DNA of 64,000 nt from Paraburkholderia ferrariae NBRC 106233 (GTDB lineage Bacteria > Pseudomonadota > Gammaproteobacteria > Burkholderiales > Burkholderiaceae), in assembly GCF_000685035.1 (NCBI RefSeq), contig NZ_BAYB01000011.1, forward strand, positions 124,001 through 188,000, read 5' to 3'. Below, piece after piece: positions 53,782-63,473 of the stretch (its first letter is position 1; each line of letters opens with the position of its first letter). The position numbers and the translations under genes were made by a program. The notes beneath the pieces were generated by a model. It ran no database searches, was not told the DNA's origin, and worked only from the letters and a program-made list of their open reading frames with translations.

Positions 53782-54531
53782 TTACTTGAGCTGTGACAGC
53801 TTGCTCTGCGCCGTCTGGGCGACATCCGAACTGCCGTACTGCGAAACGATCTGCTCAAGGGTGCGTTTGGCCGCGGCCTTCTGCCCCTGCTCGATCTGAT
53901 TGTTCGCGATGGCGAGCAACGCTTCAGGCGCCCGCGGATGCTGCGGGTAGTTCTTCACCACGTTTTGCCACGTCGCGGTGGAACCCTTGTAGTCCTTCAG
54001 CGCATACAGCGCGTTGCCGAGCCAGTACTGCGCGGTCGGCTGATAAGGACTCTGCGGGAACTTCGCGATGAAGCTGCGGAACGAGGCGGCTGCGCCCTTG
54101 AAGTCGCCGTCGCGGAACTGCTGCGAAGCGGCGTTGAACGCGTCCGTCTCACCCGGCTGCACGGTGCCCTGCACGCCATCCACGGTTTGCTGTTGCGGCT
54201 CGAACTTCTTCAGACGCGTATCCAGATCCGTGTAGTAGTCCTTCTGTTGCTTCTGCAGGGTGGCCAGTTGATTCGCCATGTCCTCGTCCTGCCCGCGCAA
54301 GGTCGCGACCTGCTGGTTCAGCTGGTCGATCTTGTTGGACTGATCGAGGATCGTGCGTTGCGCAGCGGACAGCTGGGTATTGAGGCTGTCCGTCTTTGCC
54401 CGCAGGTCGAGAATCGCCTGGCGCGCCTGATCGTCGTCGAAGAGGCCTGCGTGGGCCGGCATCGAGACGAGCGCGATGCCGGCAAGGCAGGCTGCTGCGG
54501 CTACCCGCAGCGGGGAGAAACGGTGCGACAT
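53782..54531 (-). CDS. cpoB: Cell division coordinator CpoB (YbgF)
   Basis: Periplasmic TPR protein that links the Tol complex with peptidoglycan synthesis during division. The 249-residue protein has a signal peptide ending 'MPAHAGLF', then a coiled-coil trimerisation region (residues about 40-105, 'LDLRAKTDSLNTQLSAAQRT') and TPR repeats: 'DAFNAASQQFRDGDFKGAAA', 'AQYWLGNALYALKDYKGSTA' and 'APEALLAIANNQIEQGQKAA'. The start at 54531 follows AAGGGG. Last gene of the tol-pal operon. Confidence 0.95.
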   Translation of the reverse strand: MSHRFSPLRVAAAACLAGIALVSMPAHAGLFDDDQARQAILDLRAKTDSLNTQLSAAQRTILDQSNKIDQLNQQVATLRGQDEDMANQLATLQKQQKDYYTDLDTRLKKFEPQQQTVDGVQGTVQPGETDAFNAASQQFRDGDFKGAAASFRSFIAKFPQSPYQPTAQYWLGNALYALKDYKGSTATWQNVVKNYPQHPRAPEALLAIANNQIEQGQKAAAKRTLEQIVSQYGSSDVAQTAQSKLSQLK

Positions 54532-54552
54532 ACGCCCCTTCAAATACGTCGA

Positions 54553-55062
54553 TTACTGTTGATACACGAGGTCAGCACGGCGGTTCTGCGCCCACGATGC
54601 TTCGTCGTGGCCGAGCGCAACCGGCTTTTCCTTACCGAGGCTGACAGCTTCCATCTGCGAATCCGGCACGCCCATCAGCGACAGGGCACGGCGGACAGCT
54701 TCAGCACGCTTCTGGCCCAGCGCCAGGTTGTACTCGCTCGTACCGCGCTCGTCGGTGTTGCCCTGGATCAGGACGTGACGTTCCGGGTGCGTCTTCAGGT
54801 ACTGGGCGTGAGCCTGCAGCAGCGACTGGTAGTCGTCCTTGACGGCGTAGCTGTCGAAGTCGAAGTACACGCTGCGCTTGGCGAGCGGGCTGTTCGGATT
54901 GTTCAGCTCATCCACGCTTACCTGGGCAACCGCGTTCGGGTTCGGCTGCGTGTTCATTGCGCCGCTGGCATTCGGATTTTCTTCCTTGACACCAGACTTG
55001 CACGCTGCCAGCGTACCGATCATCAAGACGGCCAGAGCCAGGCGGACTTTTTTGGACATCAT
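54553..55062 (-). CDS. pal: Peptidoglycan-associated lipoprotein Pal
   Basis: Outer-membrane lipoprotein that binds peptidoglycan and TolB. It has 169 residues with lipobox 'LMIGTLAAC' (Cys about 21) and the OmpA-like domain 'VYFDFDSYAVKDDYQSLLQA', 'GNTDERGTSEYNLALGQKRA' with the peptidoglycan-binding Asp and Arg. AGGAG lies eight to nine bases upstream of the first of two adjacent ATGs. It is 18 bases downstream of tolB. Confidence 0.97.
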   Translation of the reverse strand: MMSKKVRLALAVLMIGTLAACKSGVKEENPNASGAMNTQPNPNAVAQVSVDELNNPNSPLAKRSVYFDFDSYAVKDDYQSLLQAHAQYLKTHPERHVLIQGNTDERGTSEYNLALGQKRAEAVRRALSLMGVPDSQMEAVSLGKEKPVALGHDEASWAQNRRADLVYQQ

Positions 55063-55080
55063 TTTTACTCTCCTGAAGTG

Positions 55081-56373
55081 TTATTGCATGAAAGGGCCCC
55101 AGGACGGCTCGCGTACGCTGCCGCCCTGAACGGACAGGATTTGCCGCGTCCGACCGTCGGTCGATACTGCAGCCAGCACGCCACGGCCGTTCACCTGAGT
55201 GGCGTAAAGAATGTACTGACCGTTCGCCGCGAAGCTGGGCGATTCGTCATGTGTCGTGTCGGTCAGCGCCGTAGCGACGCCGGACTGCAGATCCTGAATG
55301 TACAGCTTAAATCCGCCGCCTGTCCGTGAGATGTACGCGAGTTCCTTGCCATCCGGGCTCACGCGCGGGCTCGTGTTGTAGTTGCCGGTGAACGTCACGC
55401 GCTGTGCGGCGCCGGCATTTTCGCCCTGGGCCGGCATCTTGTAGATCTGCGGCTGGCCGCCGCGATCGCTCGTGAAGTAAATCCACTGGCCGTCAGGAGA
55501 GTAGGTGGGTTCGGTGTCGATCGTCGTGCCTTGCGAGAGGCGGCGCAGACCGCTGCCGTCGGCATTGACGGCGAAGATCTGCGTGTTGCCCGTGCGCGAC
55601 AGCGCGACCGCGAGCGTGCGGCCGTCCGGCGACCAGGCGGGCGCCGAATTGTTGCCCTTCTGGTCGGAGACGATCACGCGGCGGCCGGTAGGCAGGTCAT
55701 GCACGTAGACGATCGGCTTTTTCTTTTCGAAAGAAACGTAGGCGACCTTGGTCCCGTCCGGCGACCAGGCCGGCGAGATGATCGGTTCGGGGCTCGACAG
55801 CGCGATATGCGCATCCTGGCCGTCGGAGTCCGAAATCTGAAGCTGGTAGCGGTTGCCCGTCTTGATGACGTAGGACAGGCGCGTCGCGAACACGCCGCGG
55901 TCGCCCAGCAGGGTCTTGTAGATGTAGTCGGCAACCTTGTGCGCGCTCATGCGCAGGCCGCTTGCCGGGCTCACGAGCACGAGGCCGCCGAGGCTTTGGC
56001 CCTTGACCGTGTCGTAGAGCTTGAAGCGCACTTCGTACTGGCCGTTGGCGAGCCGGTTCACGCTGCCGCCCACGAAGGCGTTGGCACCCTTGGCCTTCCA
56101 GGCGCCGAGATCCACCGAATCGGTTTCCGAAACGGGCGTGCTGCCCGCGTCGATGTTGGTGAACTTGCCGCTGCGCGCCAGATCCGCACGGATGATGGCG
56201 CTGACCTGCTCCGGCGAATTCGCCTCGTTGGCAAAATTGGCCGTCGCGATCGGAAACTGGGTCGAGCCCACCCCGGTCACGAGGACGTTAAGTTGCGCGT
56301 GCGCCGCACCGCCGGCCGCGATCAGGCAAGACGCGACGAGGGTACGCAGACCAAGCTTCGTCATCAGACTCAT
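55081..56373 (-). CDS. tolB: Tol-Pal system beta-propeller protein TolB
   Basis: Periplasmic propeller protein that shuttles between Pal and TolA. The 430-residue protein has a signal peptide ending '[10 protein letters not shown]', an N-terminal domain (about 25-160) and WD-like repeats such as '[20 protein letters not shown]', '[20 protein letters not shown]' and '[20 protein letters not shown]', ending '[12 protein letters not shown]'. Two starts are possible three codons apart; 56373 is used. Confidence 0.96.
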   Translation of the reverse strand: MSLMTKLGLRTLVASCLIAAGGAAHAQLNVLVTGVGSTQFPIATANFANEANSPEQVSAIIRADLARSGKFTNIDAGSTPVSETDSVDLGAWKAKGANAFVGGSVNRLANGQYEVRFKLYDTVKGQSLGGLVLVSPASGLRMSAHKVADYIYKTLLGDRGVFATRLSYVIKTGNRYQLQISDSDGQDAHIALSSPEPIISPAWSPDGTKVAYVSFEKKKPIVYVHDLPTGRRVIVSDQKGNNSAPAWSPDGRTLAVALSRTGNTQIFAVNADGSGLRRLSQGTTIDTEPTYSPDGQWIYFTSDRGGQPQIYKMPAQGENAGAAQRVTFTGNYNTSPRVSPDGKELAYISRTGGGFKLYIQDLQSGVATALTDTTHDESPSFAANGQYILYATQVNGRGVLAAVSTDGRTRQILSVQGGSVREPSWGPFMQ

Positions 56374-56497
56374 GCTGTGATGTTTCCCGAAAAAGCAATT
56401 TTGTAACATCGTGCAACAGCAAAGAGACCCGCAAACGCTCGAATCGTTCCGCGGCACCGCTGCTGCACGCCTGAGTTCCCATGCCCCTGGGCCGTCC

Positions 56498-57523
56498 TCA
56501 ACCTGCTGCCGGACGTAATGTAATGGTAAAGCTGGCCGGCGCCTTGCCGTTCGTATCGAGCGGCATCGGATCCGAGCGTTGCACGGCGCGCAAGGCGGCG
56601 TCGTCCCACTGCGCGTTGCCGCTGCTGCGCGTGACGGACGACGAAAGCAGGGCGCCGTCCGGCGCGCAACGCACCGACACCACCGTTTCGAGGCCCTCGG
56701 TCGCGCCCGCCCAGATGATGTTCGGCCGCACGCGGCGCTGCACCTTTTCCGCGTAGCCCGGCGATGCCGCCGTGCCGCCCGCGCCGCTGCCGTTGCCGCT
56801 CTTCGCAAGGCCGTTGCCGCTCGAACTGTCGCCGCCGCCCATGTTGCCCTGCATCTGGGCAATGCGCGCGCGGCGCTCGGCGTCGAGCTTCTTCGCCTGG
56901 GCTTCGGCCTGTGCCCTGGCTTTGGCTGCCTTGTCGGCGTCAGCCTTCTTCTGCGCGTCCAGCTGTGCCTGCTTTTGCTGGTCCTCCAGCTGTTGCTGCT
57001 TCTTCTGCGCTTCGAGCTGCTGTTGCTTGAGCTTGTCGGCCGCGGCCTGCTGCTCCCGCTGCTCCTGTTCCTGCTGCTGCTTGAGCTTCGCTGCCTTCTG
57101 CTGGGCTGCGAGCTGCGCGGCCTGCTGGGCGGCAAGCTGCTGCTGGCGTTTGGCCTCGGCTTCCTGTTGCTGCTGCAGGAGGCGTTGCTGCAAGAGGCGC
57201 TGCTGCGCGAGCTGGGCTTCGCGCGCGGCTTCCTCCTGCTTGCGCTTTTGCTGCTGCAGCGCAATGTCGGCGTCTTCCGTCGGCGGCGGCGGGGCCGGCG
57301 CCACGGGGGCGGGCGGCGGCGGCGCCGGACGCGGCGTCGAGAGATCGGGCACGTCGGTCCACAGTTCGGCTTCCGCGCCTGCCGGCGTGCTGTTTTGCCA
57401 GTGGATGCCGTGGTACAGGAAGAATCCGAGCAGCACGTGCATCAGCAGCGCGAGCAGCAGAGCACGCAGCGTGCCCCGTTCGCGCGGCGGCTGAAGCGGA
57501 TAGCTGGAATTCTTGCGGGTCAT
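56498..57523 (-). CDS. tolA: TolA, inner-membrane anchored Tol-Pal linker
   Basis: Periplasm-spanning protein that transmits TolQR energy to Pal. The 341-residue protein starts [20 protein letters not shown], with one membrane helix '[19 protein letters not shown]' (about 20-38) and a Pro-rich stretch. A long Ala/Gln/Lys helical domain (residues about 90-225) and a TonB-like C-terminal domain follow ('[20 protein letters not shown]'). The helical domain is low-complexity DNA, which produces long spurious open frames on both strands. Its start overlaps the tolR stop. Confidence 0.94.
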   Translation of the reverse strand: MTRKNSSYPLQPPRERGTLRALLLALLMHVLLGFFLYHGIHWQNSTPAGAEAELWTDVPDLSTPRPAPPPPAPVAPAPPPPTEDADIALQQQKRKQEEAAREAQLAQQRLLQQRLLQQQQEAEAKRQQQLAAQQAAQLAAQQKAAKLKQQQEQEQREQQAAADKLKQQQLEAQKKQQQLEDQQKQAQLDAQKKADADKAAKARAQAEAQAKKLDAERRARIAQMQGNMGGGDSSSGNGLAKSGNGSGAGGTAASPGYAEKVQRRVRPNIIWAGATEGLETVVSVRCAPDGALLSSSVTRSSGNAQWDDAALRAVQRSDPMPLDTNGKAPASFTITLRPAAG

Positions 57524-57966
57524 TGCGATTTGACGAGCAGTCCGACACGTTTGACACCACGCGCCTTCAGGTCGGACATCACGTTCATGACCGTCTCGTA
57601 CTTGACGGACTTGTCGGCGGCGATCACGACCGGCTGGTCGGGATGGCTCTGCTCGCGGTCGGCGACAAAGCCGTTGAGATCGGCACGCGTCATGTCTTCC
57701 TGCTGGGTGGCGCCGGAATCGTCCTTATAGCGTACGCTCAGATTGCCGTCCGGGCGAATGTTCACCACGACAGGCGGCGTTTGCTGCTGTTGCGACGCCC
57801 CGCCCACGGTGGGCAGATTGACGATCGAAGGCGCGACGAGCGGCGCCGTCACCATGAAGATCACGAGCAGCACCAGCATCACGTCGATGTACGGCACGAC
57901 GTTGATGTCGGCCATCGCGCGGCGCGAGCGGCTGCCGCGCATGCTCGAACGAACTGAGCCAGCCAT
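57520..57966 (-). CDS. tolR: TolR, ExbD-family energising subunit
   Basis: A 148-residue protein: one membrane helix 'VVPYIDVMLVLLVIFMVTAP' with the conserved channel Asp (about residue 31), then a periplasmic domain ending '[17 protein letters not shown]'. Works with TolQ to use the proton gradient. 18 bases after tolQ. Confidence 0.95.
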   Translation of the reverse strand: MAGSVRSSMRGSRSRRAMADINVVPYIDVMLVLLVIFMVTAPLVAPSIVNLPTVGGASQQQQTPPVVVNIRPDGNLSVRYKDDSGATQQEDMTRADLNGFVADREQSHPDQPVVIAADKSVKYETVMNVMSDLKARGVKRVGLLVKSQ

Positions 57967-57984
57967 CTTCGACTCCTTTGAAGC

Positions 57985-58662
57985 TTAGTGGGCCTGACGC
58001 TGCAGGATGTTCGAGAATTCTTCGATGAAAGTTTCGAAGCGGATCGCGAGGCGGTCGATGTCGTGCGCGTAGCTGTTGTACGCGACCACCGCCGGAATGG
58101 CGGCGAACAGGCCGATTGCGGTTGCCGTCAGCGCTTCGGCAATGCCGGGCGCGACGTTCGCGAGCGTCGCCTGCTGCACGTTCGCCAGACCGCGGAACGC
58201 ATTCATGATCCCCCAGACCGTGCCGAAGAGACCGATATACGGGCTCACCGAACCCACCGATGCGAGGAACGAGAGGTTCGCCTCGAGCGCATCCATCTCG
58301 CGCTGGAACGCGGCGCGCATGGCGCGGCGTGCGCCATCGAGCACGAGGCTCGGATCGTTCAGGCGCTTTTCCTTGGCCTTCAGGAATTCGCGCATGCCCG
58401 ATTCGAAAATGCGCTCGAGCGCGCCGATCGTATGACGATTGTTCGCCGCGCTCTGATACAGCGCCTGCAGATCGCCGCCCGACCAGAAGTCGCGCTCGAA
58501 GCGCTCGGTCTGTGCGCGGGCGCGGCGGATCGCAAACCACTTGCGGAAGATGAAGGTCCAGGAGATCAGGGAGAGCAACAGGAGCAGTCCCATGACTGCC
58601 TGTGCCAGCAAGCTCGCATTAAGAACGAGTGAAATGATCGAAAGATCTTGTGTCGTGTTCAT
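57985..58662 (-). CDS. tolQ: TolQ, ExbB/MotA-family proton-channel subunit
   Basis: A 225-residue inner-membrane protein with three helices: 'SLLAQAVMGLLLLLSLISWT' near the N-terminus, then 'YIGLFGTVWGIMNAFRGLAN' and 'ALTATAIGLFAAIPAVVAYN' of the ExbB/TolQ signature. The start at 58662 (MNTTQDLSII) fits family members better than upstream in-frame codons; no strong ribosome site is seen. Confidence 0.95.
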   Translation of the reverse strand: MNTTQDLSIISLVLNASLLAQAVMGLLLLLSLISWTFIFRKWFAIRRARAQTERFERDFWSGGDLQALYQSAANNRHTIGALERIFESGMREFLKAKEKRLNDPSLVLDGARRAMRAAFQREMDALEANLSFLASVGSVSPYIGLFGTVWGIMNAFRGLANVQQATLANVAPGIAEALTATAIGLFAAIPAVVAYNSYAHDIDRLAIRFETFIEEFSNILQRQAH

Positions 58663-58792
58663 AGAGGTTCGTTGTAACGTCCCCAAAGGGGCGAGCGGCT
58701 GCAAGGCGTTGCGAGGGTAACCGAAGGCAAACGGAAATCCCCGGCGCCAGCGCGGCCGAACCCTGCTTGGTCCTGGATTGACCGGCGCGAGT

Positions 58793-59302
58793 TCACTGGC
58801 GTTGTATCAACGGAAATGACTGCTTGGCCGTTGACACGGCCTTTGCGTCTTTATCCGGTCCACGGCGCAATGCGTCGTGCACCTGGTCCGGCATGGCGGC
58901 GGGGCGCATCGTGGCGCCCTCGACGCAGGCAACGCGAATGCTGCCCGTCGCGAGCAGCGTTTCGCCACGCCACGCTTCCTGCAGGAAATCGACCGACGCG
59001 CGGCCGAGTTTCTCGATCTTGCTGACGATCGTGACGACGTCGTCGAGGCGTGCGGGCGCCCGGTAGTCGAGCGCCGTGCGGCGCACCACGAAGAGCGCGC
59101 CGGCTTCCTCGGCGAGGCGGCGCTGATCGACGCCGCACGCGCGCAGCCATTCGGTTCGCGCGCGTTCGAAGAACTTCAGGTAATTCGCGTAGAACACGAT
59201 GCCGCCGGCGTCGGTGTCCTCGTAATACACGCGAATGGGCCACGTGAAACCCGGCTCGGGCGGACGCGGGGCCTCGCCCGTCTGGCTGGTGGTTCTTTCC
59301 AT
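58793..59302 (-). CDS. ybgC: Acyl-CoA thioesterase YbgC
   Basis: Cytosolic hotdog-fold thioesterase, first gene of the tol-pal operon. The 169-residue protein has the family signature 'RVYYEDTDAGGIVFYANYLK' (residues about 24-43) with the catalytic Asp, then 'FFERARTEWLRACGVDQRRL'. The start at 59302 (MERTTSQTG) is used. A 16-residue low-similarity N-terminus precedes the hotdog domain. The 130-base gap to tolQ may hold an internal promoter. Confidence 0.93.
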   Translation of the reverse strand: MERTTSQTGEAPRPPEPGFTWPIRVYYEDTDAGGIVFYANYLKFFERARTEWLRACGVDQRRLAEEAGALFVVRRTALDYRAPARLDDVVTIVSKIEKLGRASVDFLQEAWRGETLLATGSIRVACVEGATMRPAAMPDQVHDALRRGPDKDAKAVSTAKQSFPLIQRQ

Positions 59303-59399
59303 GCCGCGCATTCTACCGGAACGCGCCGGTGTACTGACTTTCGTTCGCCTGACGTACACGAGCGGGCTGAAAGCTTCAGCCGCGATTTCAGCCGGACTT

Positions 59400-60146
59400 T
59401 TAGCCGCGATGGACGGTGAGGCCGCCGAACGACTGGGCGATGGGCATCAGCTCGATCATGTTGATGTTCACGTGCGCGGGGCGGGTGGCGATCCAGTAGA
59501 TCGAGTCGGCGATGTCTTCGGGCGAGAGCGGCTCGACGTCCTTGTACACGGTGGCGGCCCTGGCGTCGTCGCCGCGGTAGCGCACGTTCGAGAATTCGGT
59601 GCCGCCGCACAGGCCCGGCTCGACGTCCGTCACGCGCAGCGCGGTGCCGGTCAGGTCGGCGCGCAGGTTCAGGCTGAACTGCCGCACGAAGGCCTTGGTG
59701 GCGCCGTACACGTTGCCGCCCGGGTAGGGCCAGCGGCCGGCCGCCGAGCCCAGGTTGAAGATGTGGCCGCGGTTGCGCTCGACCATGCCCGGCAGGAAAG
59801 CGCGGGTCACCTGCACGAGGCCGGTGCAGTTGGTGTCGATCATGGTTTCCCATTCGTCGAGATCGGCCTTGTGGGCGGGCTCGACGCCGAGTGCGAGGCC
59901 GGCGTTGTTGACGAGCACGTCGACGGCGGCGAATTCGGGCGGCAGGGCGGCCGGCGCGGCTTCCACGGCGGCGCGGTCGCGCACGTCGAGCTCGAACGGC
60001 AGCAGGGCGTCGCCCAGTTCGGTGGCGAGGGCGTCGAGACGGTCCTTGCGGCGGGCCGTTGCGACGACGCGATGGCCGCCCTTCACGAAGGCGCGGGCGA
60101 TGGCGGTGCCGAAGCCGGCTGAGGCGCCGGTGACGAAGACGATCAT
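59400..60146 (-). CDS. ydfG: SDR-family 3-hydroxy acid/malonic semialdehyde dehydrogenase (YdfG type)
   Basis: A 248-residue NADP-dependent short-chain dehydrogenase acting on serine, 3-hydroxypropionate or similar. Motifs are 'IVFVTGASAGFGTAIARAFV' (2-21), 'DVLVNNAGLALGVEPAHKAD' and 'YGATKAFVRQFSLNLRADLT' with the Tyr-x3-Lys pair. YdfG-specific blocks are 'EPGLCGGTEFSNVRYRGDD' and 'YWIATRPAHVNINMIELMP'. GGAG precedes the start by about six bases. It is divergent from the glyA leader. Confidence 0.9.
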   Translation of the reverse strand: MIVFVTGASAGFGTAIARAFVKGGHRVVATARRKDRLDALATELGDALLPFELDVRDRAAVEAAPAALPPEFAAVDVLVNNAGLALGVEPAHKADLDEWETMIDTNCTGLVQVTRAFLPGMVERNRGHIFNLGSAAGRWPYPGGNVYGATKAFVRQFSLNLRADLTGTALRVTDVEPGLCGGTEFSNVRYRGDDARAATVYKDVEPLSPEDIADSIYWIATRPAHVNINMIELMPIAQSFGGLTVHRG

Positions 60147-60324
60147 GGTTGCTCCGGGGTCGGTGGAAAGCGAAGAAAGCGTCAAGCCTACTTCCATTGC
60201 GGCACCGCGGCAAGAAACCGGCGAAAGTCCAGGGGACAGAACGGCCGCAGCCCGGCCAGACGGGCTTTGCGGCGGCCGGTTGCCTATTCCTGGCGCATCC
60301 AATACACTAACGCGCTCAATCCCT

Positions 60325-60436
60325 GCGTGACTGGCGATAGGGTCCCTGAATGGCCGACATAGCGGCCGGCCCGGGGGCTCAAGGTGGAGCGACCCACCGT
60401 GAAGCGCAGGGTGCCGTTTTGCCGTTCGCCTGGGCA
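60325..60436 (+). ncRNA. Probable ZTP (pfl) riboswitch upstream of glyA
   Basis: The glyA leader, 167 bases before the start codon, contains GCGTGACTGGCG (60325-60336), a variable helical insert, GGTGGAGCGACCCACC (about 60383-60398) and a distal CCGTTCGCCTGGGCA (60422-60436). The ACTGGCG ... CGCCTGGGCA pair and the folate-gene context match the pfl motif that senses ZTP/ZMP and controls one-carbon genes. The assignment is from remembered consensus. No clear expression-platform terminator is visible downstream. The rest of the 60147-60602 gap holds nothing else recognised. Confidence 0.65.
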
Positions 60437-60602
60437 GCCGAGATCTGCGCGCTCGTAACAGCGCTCTGCGGGCTGTCCTGCCTCGCGTGTGCGGCACCCC
60501 CTTCCGCCACGTCAAGGCTGGCCCTCCTGCCAGCAGCGCCGCGTACCTGCTACGTGTCCCGCGCGCGACCCGGTCAACCTGAACACACTTAACGGAATCC
60601 GT

Positions 60603-61850
60603 ATGTTTGACAGAGCCGAAAGCACCATCGCCAAAGTCGATCCCGAACTCTTCAAGGCAATCGAACTCGAGAACCGCCGTCAGGAAGAGCACATCGAGCT
60701 GATCGCCTCCGAAAACTACACGAGCCCGGCCGTGATGGCCGCGCAGGGTTCGCAGCTCACCAACAAATACGCCGAAGGCTATCCCGGTAAGCGCTATTAC
60801 GGCGGCTGCGAATACGTGGATGTCGTCGAGCAGCTCGCGATCGACCGCGTGAAGGAGCTGTTCGGCGCCGAAGCCGCGAACGTCCAGCCGAACTCGGGTT
60901 CGCAGGCGAACCAGGGCGTGTTCTTCGCCATGCTCAAGCCGGGCGACACGATCATGGGCATGAGCCTCGCGCACGGCGGCCACCTCACGCACGGCTCGCC
61001 CGTCAACATGTCGGGCAAGTGGTTCAACGTGGTGAGCTACGGCCTGAACGAAGCCGAGGACATCGACTACGAAGCCGCGGAAAAGCTCGCCCAGGAACAC
61101 AAGCCGAAGCTGATCGTGGCGGGCGCCTCGGCGTTCGCGCTGCGCATCGACTTCGAGCGCTTCTCGAAGATAGCGAAGAGCGTGGGCGCGTACTTCATGG
61201 TCGACATGGCGCACTACGCCGGCCTCGTGGCCGCGGGCGTCTACCCGAACCCGGTGCCGCACGCCGACTTCGTCACCACGACCACGCACAAGAGCCTGCG
61301 CGGCCCGCGCGGCGGCGTGATCCTGATGAAGGCCGAATTCGAGAAGCAGATCAATTCGGCGATCTTCCCGGGCATCCAGGGCGGTCCGCTCATGCACGTG
61401 ATCGCCGGCAAGGCTGTCGCGTTCAAGGAAGCGCTCGCGCCGGAATTCAAGACCTACCAGCAGCAAGTGGTCGAGAACGCGCGCGTGCTGGCCGAAACGC
61501 TGGTCAAGCGCGGTCTGCGCATCGTCTCGGGCCGCACGGAAAGCCACGTGATGCTCGTGGATCTGCGCGCGAAGCAGATTACCGGCAAGGCCGCTGAAGC
61601 CGCGCTGGGCGCCGCGCACATCACGGTCAACAAGAACGCGATCCCGAACGATCCGGAAAAGCCTTTCGTCACGAGCGGCGTCCGCCTCGGCTCGCCGGCC
61701 ATGACCACGCGCGGCTTCGGCGTGAAGGAAGCCGAGCAGGTGGGCAACCTGATTGCCGATGTGCTCGACAATCCGGAAGACGCAGCGACGATCGAGCGCG
61801 TGCGCGCGCAGGTCGCCGAGCTGACGAAGCGTTTCCCGGTTTATCGCTGA
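60603..61850 (+). CDS. glyA: Serine hydroxymethyltransferase
   Basis: PLP enzyme that interconverts serine and glycine and feeds one-carbon units to tetrahydrofolate. The 415-residue protein has '[20 protein letters not shown]' (about 33-52), '[20 protein letters not shown]' and '[18 protein letters not shown]' with the PLP Lys near 229, and ends 'LTKRFPVYR'. It is preceded by a probable ZTP riboswitch and followed 18 bases later by nrdR, a usual pair in these bacteria. Confidence 0.98.
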   Translation: MFDRAESTIAKVDPELFKAIELENRRQEEHIELIASENYTSPAVMAAQGSQLTNKYAEGYPGKRYYGGCEYVDVVEQLAIDRVKELFGAEAANVQPNSGSQANQGVFFAMLKPGDTIMGMSLAHGGHLTHGSPVNMSGKWFNVVSYGLNEAEDIDYEAAEKLAQEHKPKLIVAGASAFALRIDFERFSKIAKSVGAYFMVDMAHYAGLVAAGVYPNPVPHADFVTTTTHKSLRGPRGGVILMKAEFEKQINSAIFPGIQGGPLMHVIAGKAVAFKEALAPEFKTYQQQVVENARVLAETLVKRGLRIVSGRTESHVMLVDLRAKQITGKAAEAALGAAHITVNKNAIPNDPEKPFVTSGVRLGSPAMTTRGFGVKEAEQVGNLIADVLDNPEDAATIERVRAQVAELTKRFPVYR

Positions 61851-61868
61851 ACCGGCGGCCGATCCTTC

Positions 61869-62351
61869 ATGCGCTGCCCCTTCTGCCGGCACGAAGACAC
61901 GCAAGTGGTGGATTCGCGTGTGTCCGAGGACGGCGCCGCGATCCGGCGCCGCCGCCGCTGCCCGGCCTGCGACAAGCGTTTCACGACGTACGAGCGGGTC
62001 GAGCTGGCGATGCCGGCGATCGTCAAGAAGGATGGCAGCCGCACTGAATTCGACCGCCGCAAGATCGCGGCCAGCATGCAACTGGCGCTGCGCAAGCGCC
62101 CGGTTTCGGCTGACGCGATCGACGAGGCGGTCGCCCGCATCGAGTATCAACTGCTCGGCAGCGGCGAGCGCGAAGTGCGCAGCGAGCGCCTGGGCGAACT
62201 CGTGATGTCCGAGTTGCGCGAGCTCGACAAAGTCGCGTTCGTGCGTTTCGCCTCCGTCTACCGGCGCTTCGAAGACGTATCCGAGTTCGAGGACGTGCTC
62301 GAAGAGTTCCGCCGCACCGGCAATGCCGGCACACCGCCGCGCAAGCGCTGA
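61869..62351 (+). CDS. nrdR: Transcriptional repressor NrdR
   Basis: Zn-ribbon/ATP-cone repressor of ribonucleotide reductase genes. The 160-residue protein has Zn ligands 'CPFC' (3-6) and 'CPAC' (31-34), with '[20 protein letters not shown]', then the ATP-cone '[20 protein letters not shown]' and '[19 protein letters not shown]'. Length typical. Confidence 0.97.
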   Translation: MRCPFCRHEDTQVVDSRVSEDGAAIRRRRRCPACDKRFTTYERVELAMPAIVKKDGSRTEFDRRKIAASMQLALRKRPVSADAIDEAVARIEYQLLGSGEREVRSERLGELVMSELRELDKVAFVRFASVYRRFEDVSEFEDVLEEFRRTGNAGTPPRKR

Positions 62352-62517
62352 GTTCATCCGCATTTTCTTCTTCCTTCCTCGTGTTTCGCTGCCGCCGTTC
62401 GTGATGCGTTGATTGTCGCGAACTGCCGGGCCGTGCGACATCTGGCCGTTCGGCCAATTGTTCCGCTTGCGCGATGCCGCTAGATTGACAGCAACGCCTT
62501 TAAATTGAGGATTGCTG

Positions 62518-63054
62518 ATGAAATGCCACGGCTTCACGCTGATCGAAACGGTGGTCGTGCTGGTCTTGCTGGCGATGTGCGCGACTGCTACGACGCCGGT
62601 ATTCATTGCCTGGCGCGTGCGCGACGAGGTGGATGCGCGGGCGAATGCGTTGCTCGGCACGCTCGCCTACGCCCGCAACGAGGCGATCCGGCGCAAGGTG
62701 CGCATCACCGTCTGCCGGATCGATGCCGCTCGCAACTGTCTTGCCTCCGGCGCGTCCTGCCCTTCCGGCTTCACAGACTGGTCGTGCGGCTGGGCCGTGG
62801 TGGCCGAAGACCCGGGCGTGCAGCGCCTGTTGCGCGCACAACCCGCGCTCGACGACGTGGCCATTGTGTCCACCTTGACGGCCATGACTTTCTCGCCGCC
62901 CGCGGGCCAGGCTATCGGCGTGCTGCGCAGCTTCGATTTCGCGCCGCGCGCAGCGAGCGCGGCCATGCGCGGGAACGTGTGGCGCCGCTGCATCCGCATT
63001 GCCGCGGCGGGCCGCGCGCGGATCAGTGATGGCGCGTGCGGAGCGGCGTCGTGA
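62518..63054 (+). CDS. Type IV minor pseudopilin (FimT/GspH family)
   Basis: A 178-residue prepilin-like protein. A short leader, MKCHG, precedes the cleavage-and-methylation site 'GFTLIETVVVLVLLAM' with the conserved Glu at +5, followed by the hydrophobic N-terminal helix and a GspH-type globular domain with paired Cys ('CRIDAARNCLASGASC'). It starts the minor-pilin operon; the next gene overlaps it. Probable role: pilus assembly or DNA uptake. Confidence 0.88.
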   Translation: MKCHGFTLIETVVVLVLLAMCATATTPVFIAWRVRDEVDARANALLGTLAYARNEAIRRKVRITVCRIDAARNCLASGASCPSGFTDWSCGWAVVAEDPGVQRLLRAQPALDDVAIVSTLTAMTFSPPAGQAIGVLRSFDFAPRAASAAMRGNVWRRCIRIAAAGRARISDGACGAAS

Positions 63055-63473
63055 GGCGCCGCCGCGGTGCAACGCTGCTGGAGGTCGTGCTGGCGATGGC
63101 CGTCATGGCGATCTGCGTGCTGGGCCAACTGGCCACGCAAATTTCACTCTCGCGGCAGGCCCAGGCCGCGAGCGCGCGCGAGCGCGCGGCGTTTGCGGCG
63201 GATGCGATTGCGGAGGCTTCGCTTGCGCCTTCGCCCGGTGCCGCGGACCAGTGGAAGGCGCGAGTGCCGGCCATCGTGCCGCAGGGGGCCATTGCGCTTT
63301 CGGGCGCGGGCGGGGACGCGACCGTCGTGACCGTCGCGACCATTACCTGGGCGGCCACGCAAAGCGCAGCCTCGCCGGATTCCGCGCAATCGGATGTGGG
63401 CGACGATAGCTCGTGCGAGGCCGTGTCCGGCGCCAGAGGACGAGCCTGTTTTTCGATGGCGTTCTCGAAATGA
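63051..63473 (+). CDS. Type IV minor pilin PilV-like
   Basis: A 140-residue prepilin-like protein with leader and processing site 'RRRRGATLLEVVLAMAVMAI' (Glu at +5). GTG at 63051 overlaps the previous stop (GTGA); a GTG at 63036 is less likely. The variable C-terminal half has two Cys ('SSCEAVSGARGRACFSM'). The stop overlaps the start of the PilW-like gene. Confidence 0.8.
   Translation: MRRRRGATLLEVVLAMAVMAICVLGQLATQISLSRQAQAASARERAAFAADAIAEASLAPSPGAADQWKARVPAIVPQGAIALSGAGGDATVVTVATITWAATQSAASPDSAQSDVGDDSSCEAVSGARGRACFSMAFSK

Noticed and set aside
55081..57264. A single 727-codon frame spanning tolB and most of tolA
   Set aside because: The N-terminal part is the Ala/Gln repeat of tolA read in a shifted frame (Ser/Arg-rich). 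TolB starts at 56373 with a normal signal peptide.
59400..62660. Reverse-strand open frame of 1086 codons covering glyA and nrdR
   Set aside because: Antisense of strongly conserved genes. Only its last 248 codons (the YdfG-type SDR) are real; the rest arises from high-GC codon bias.
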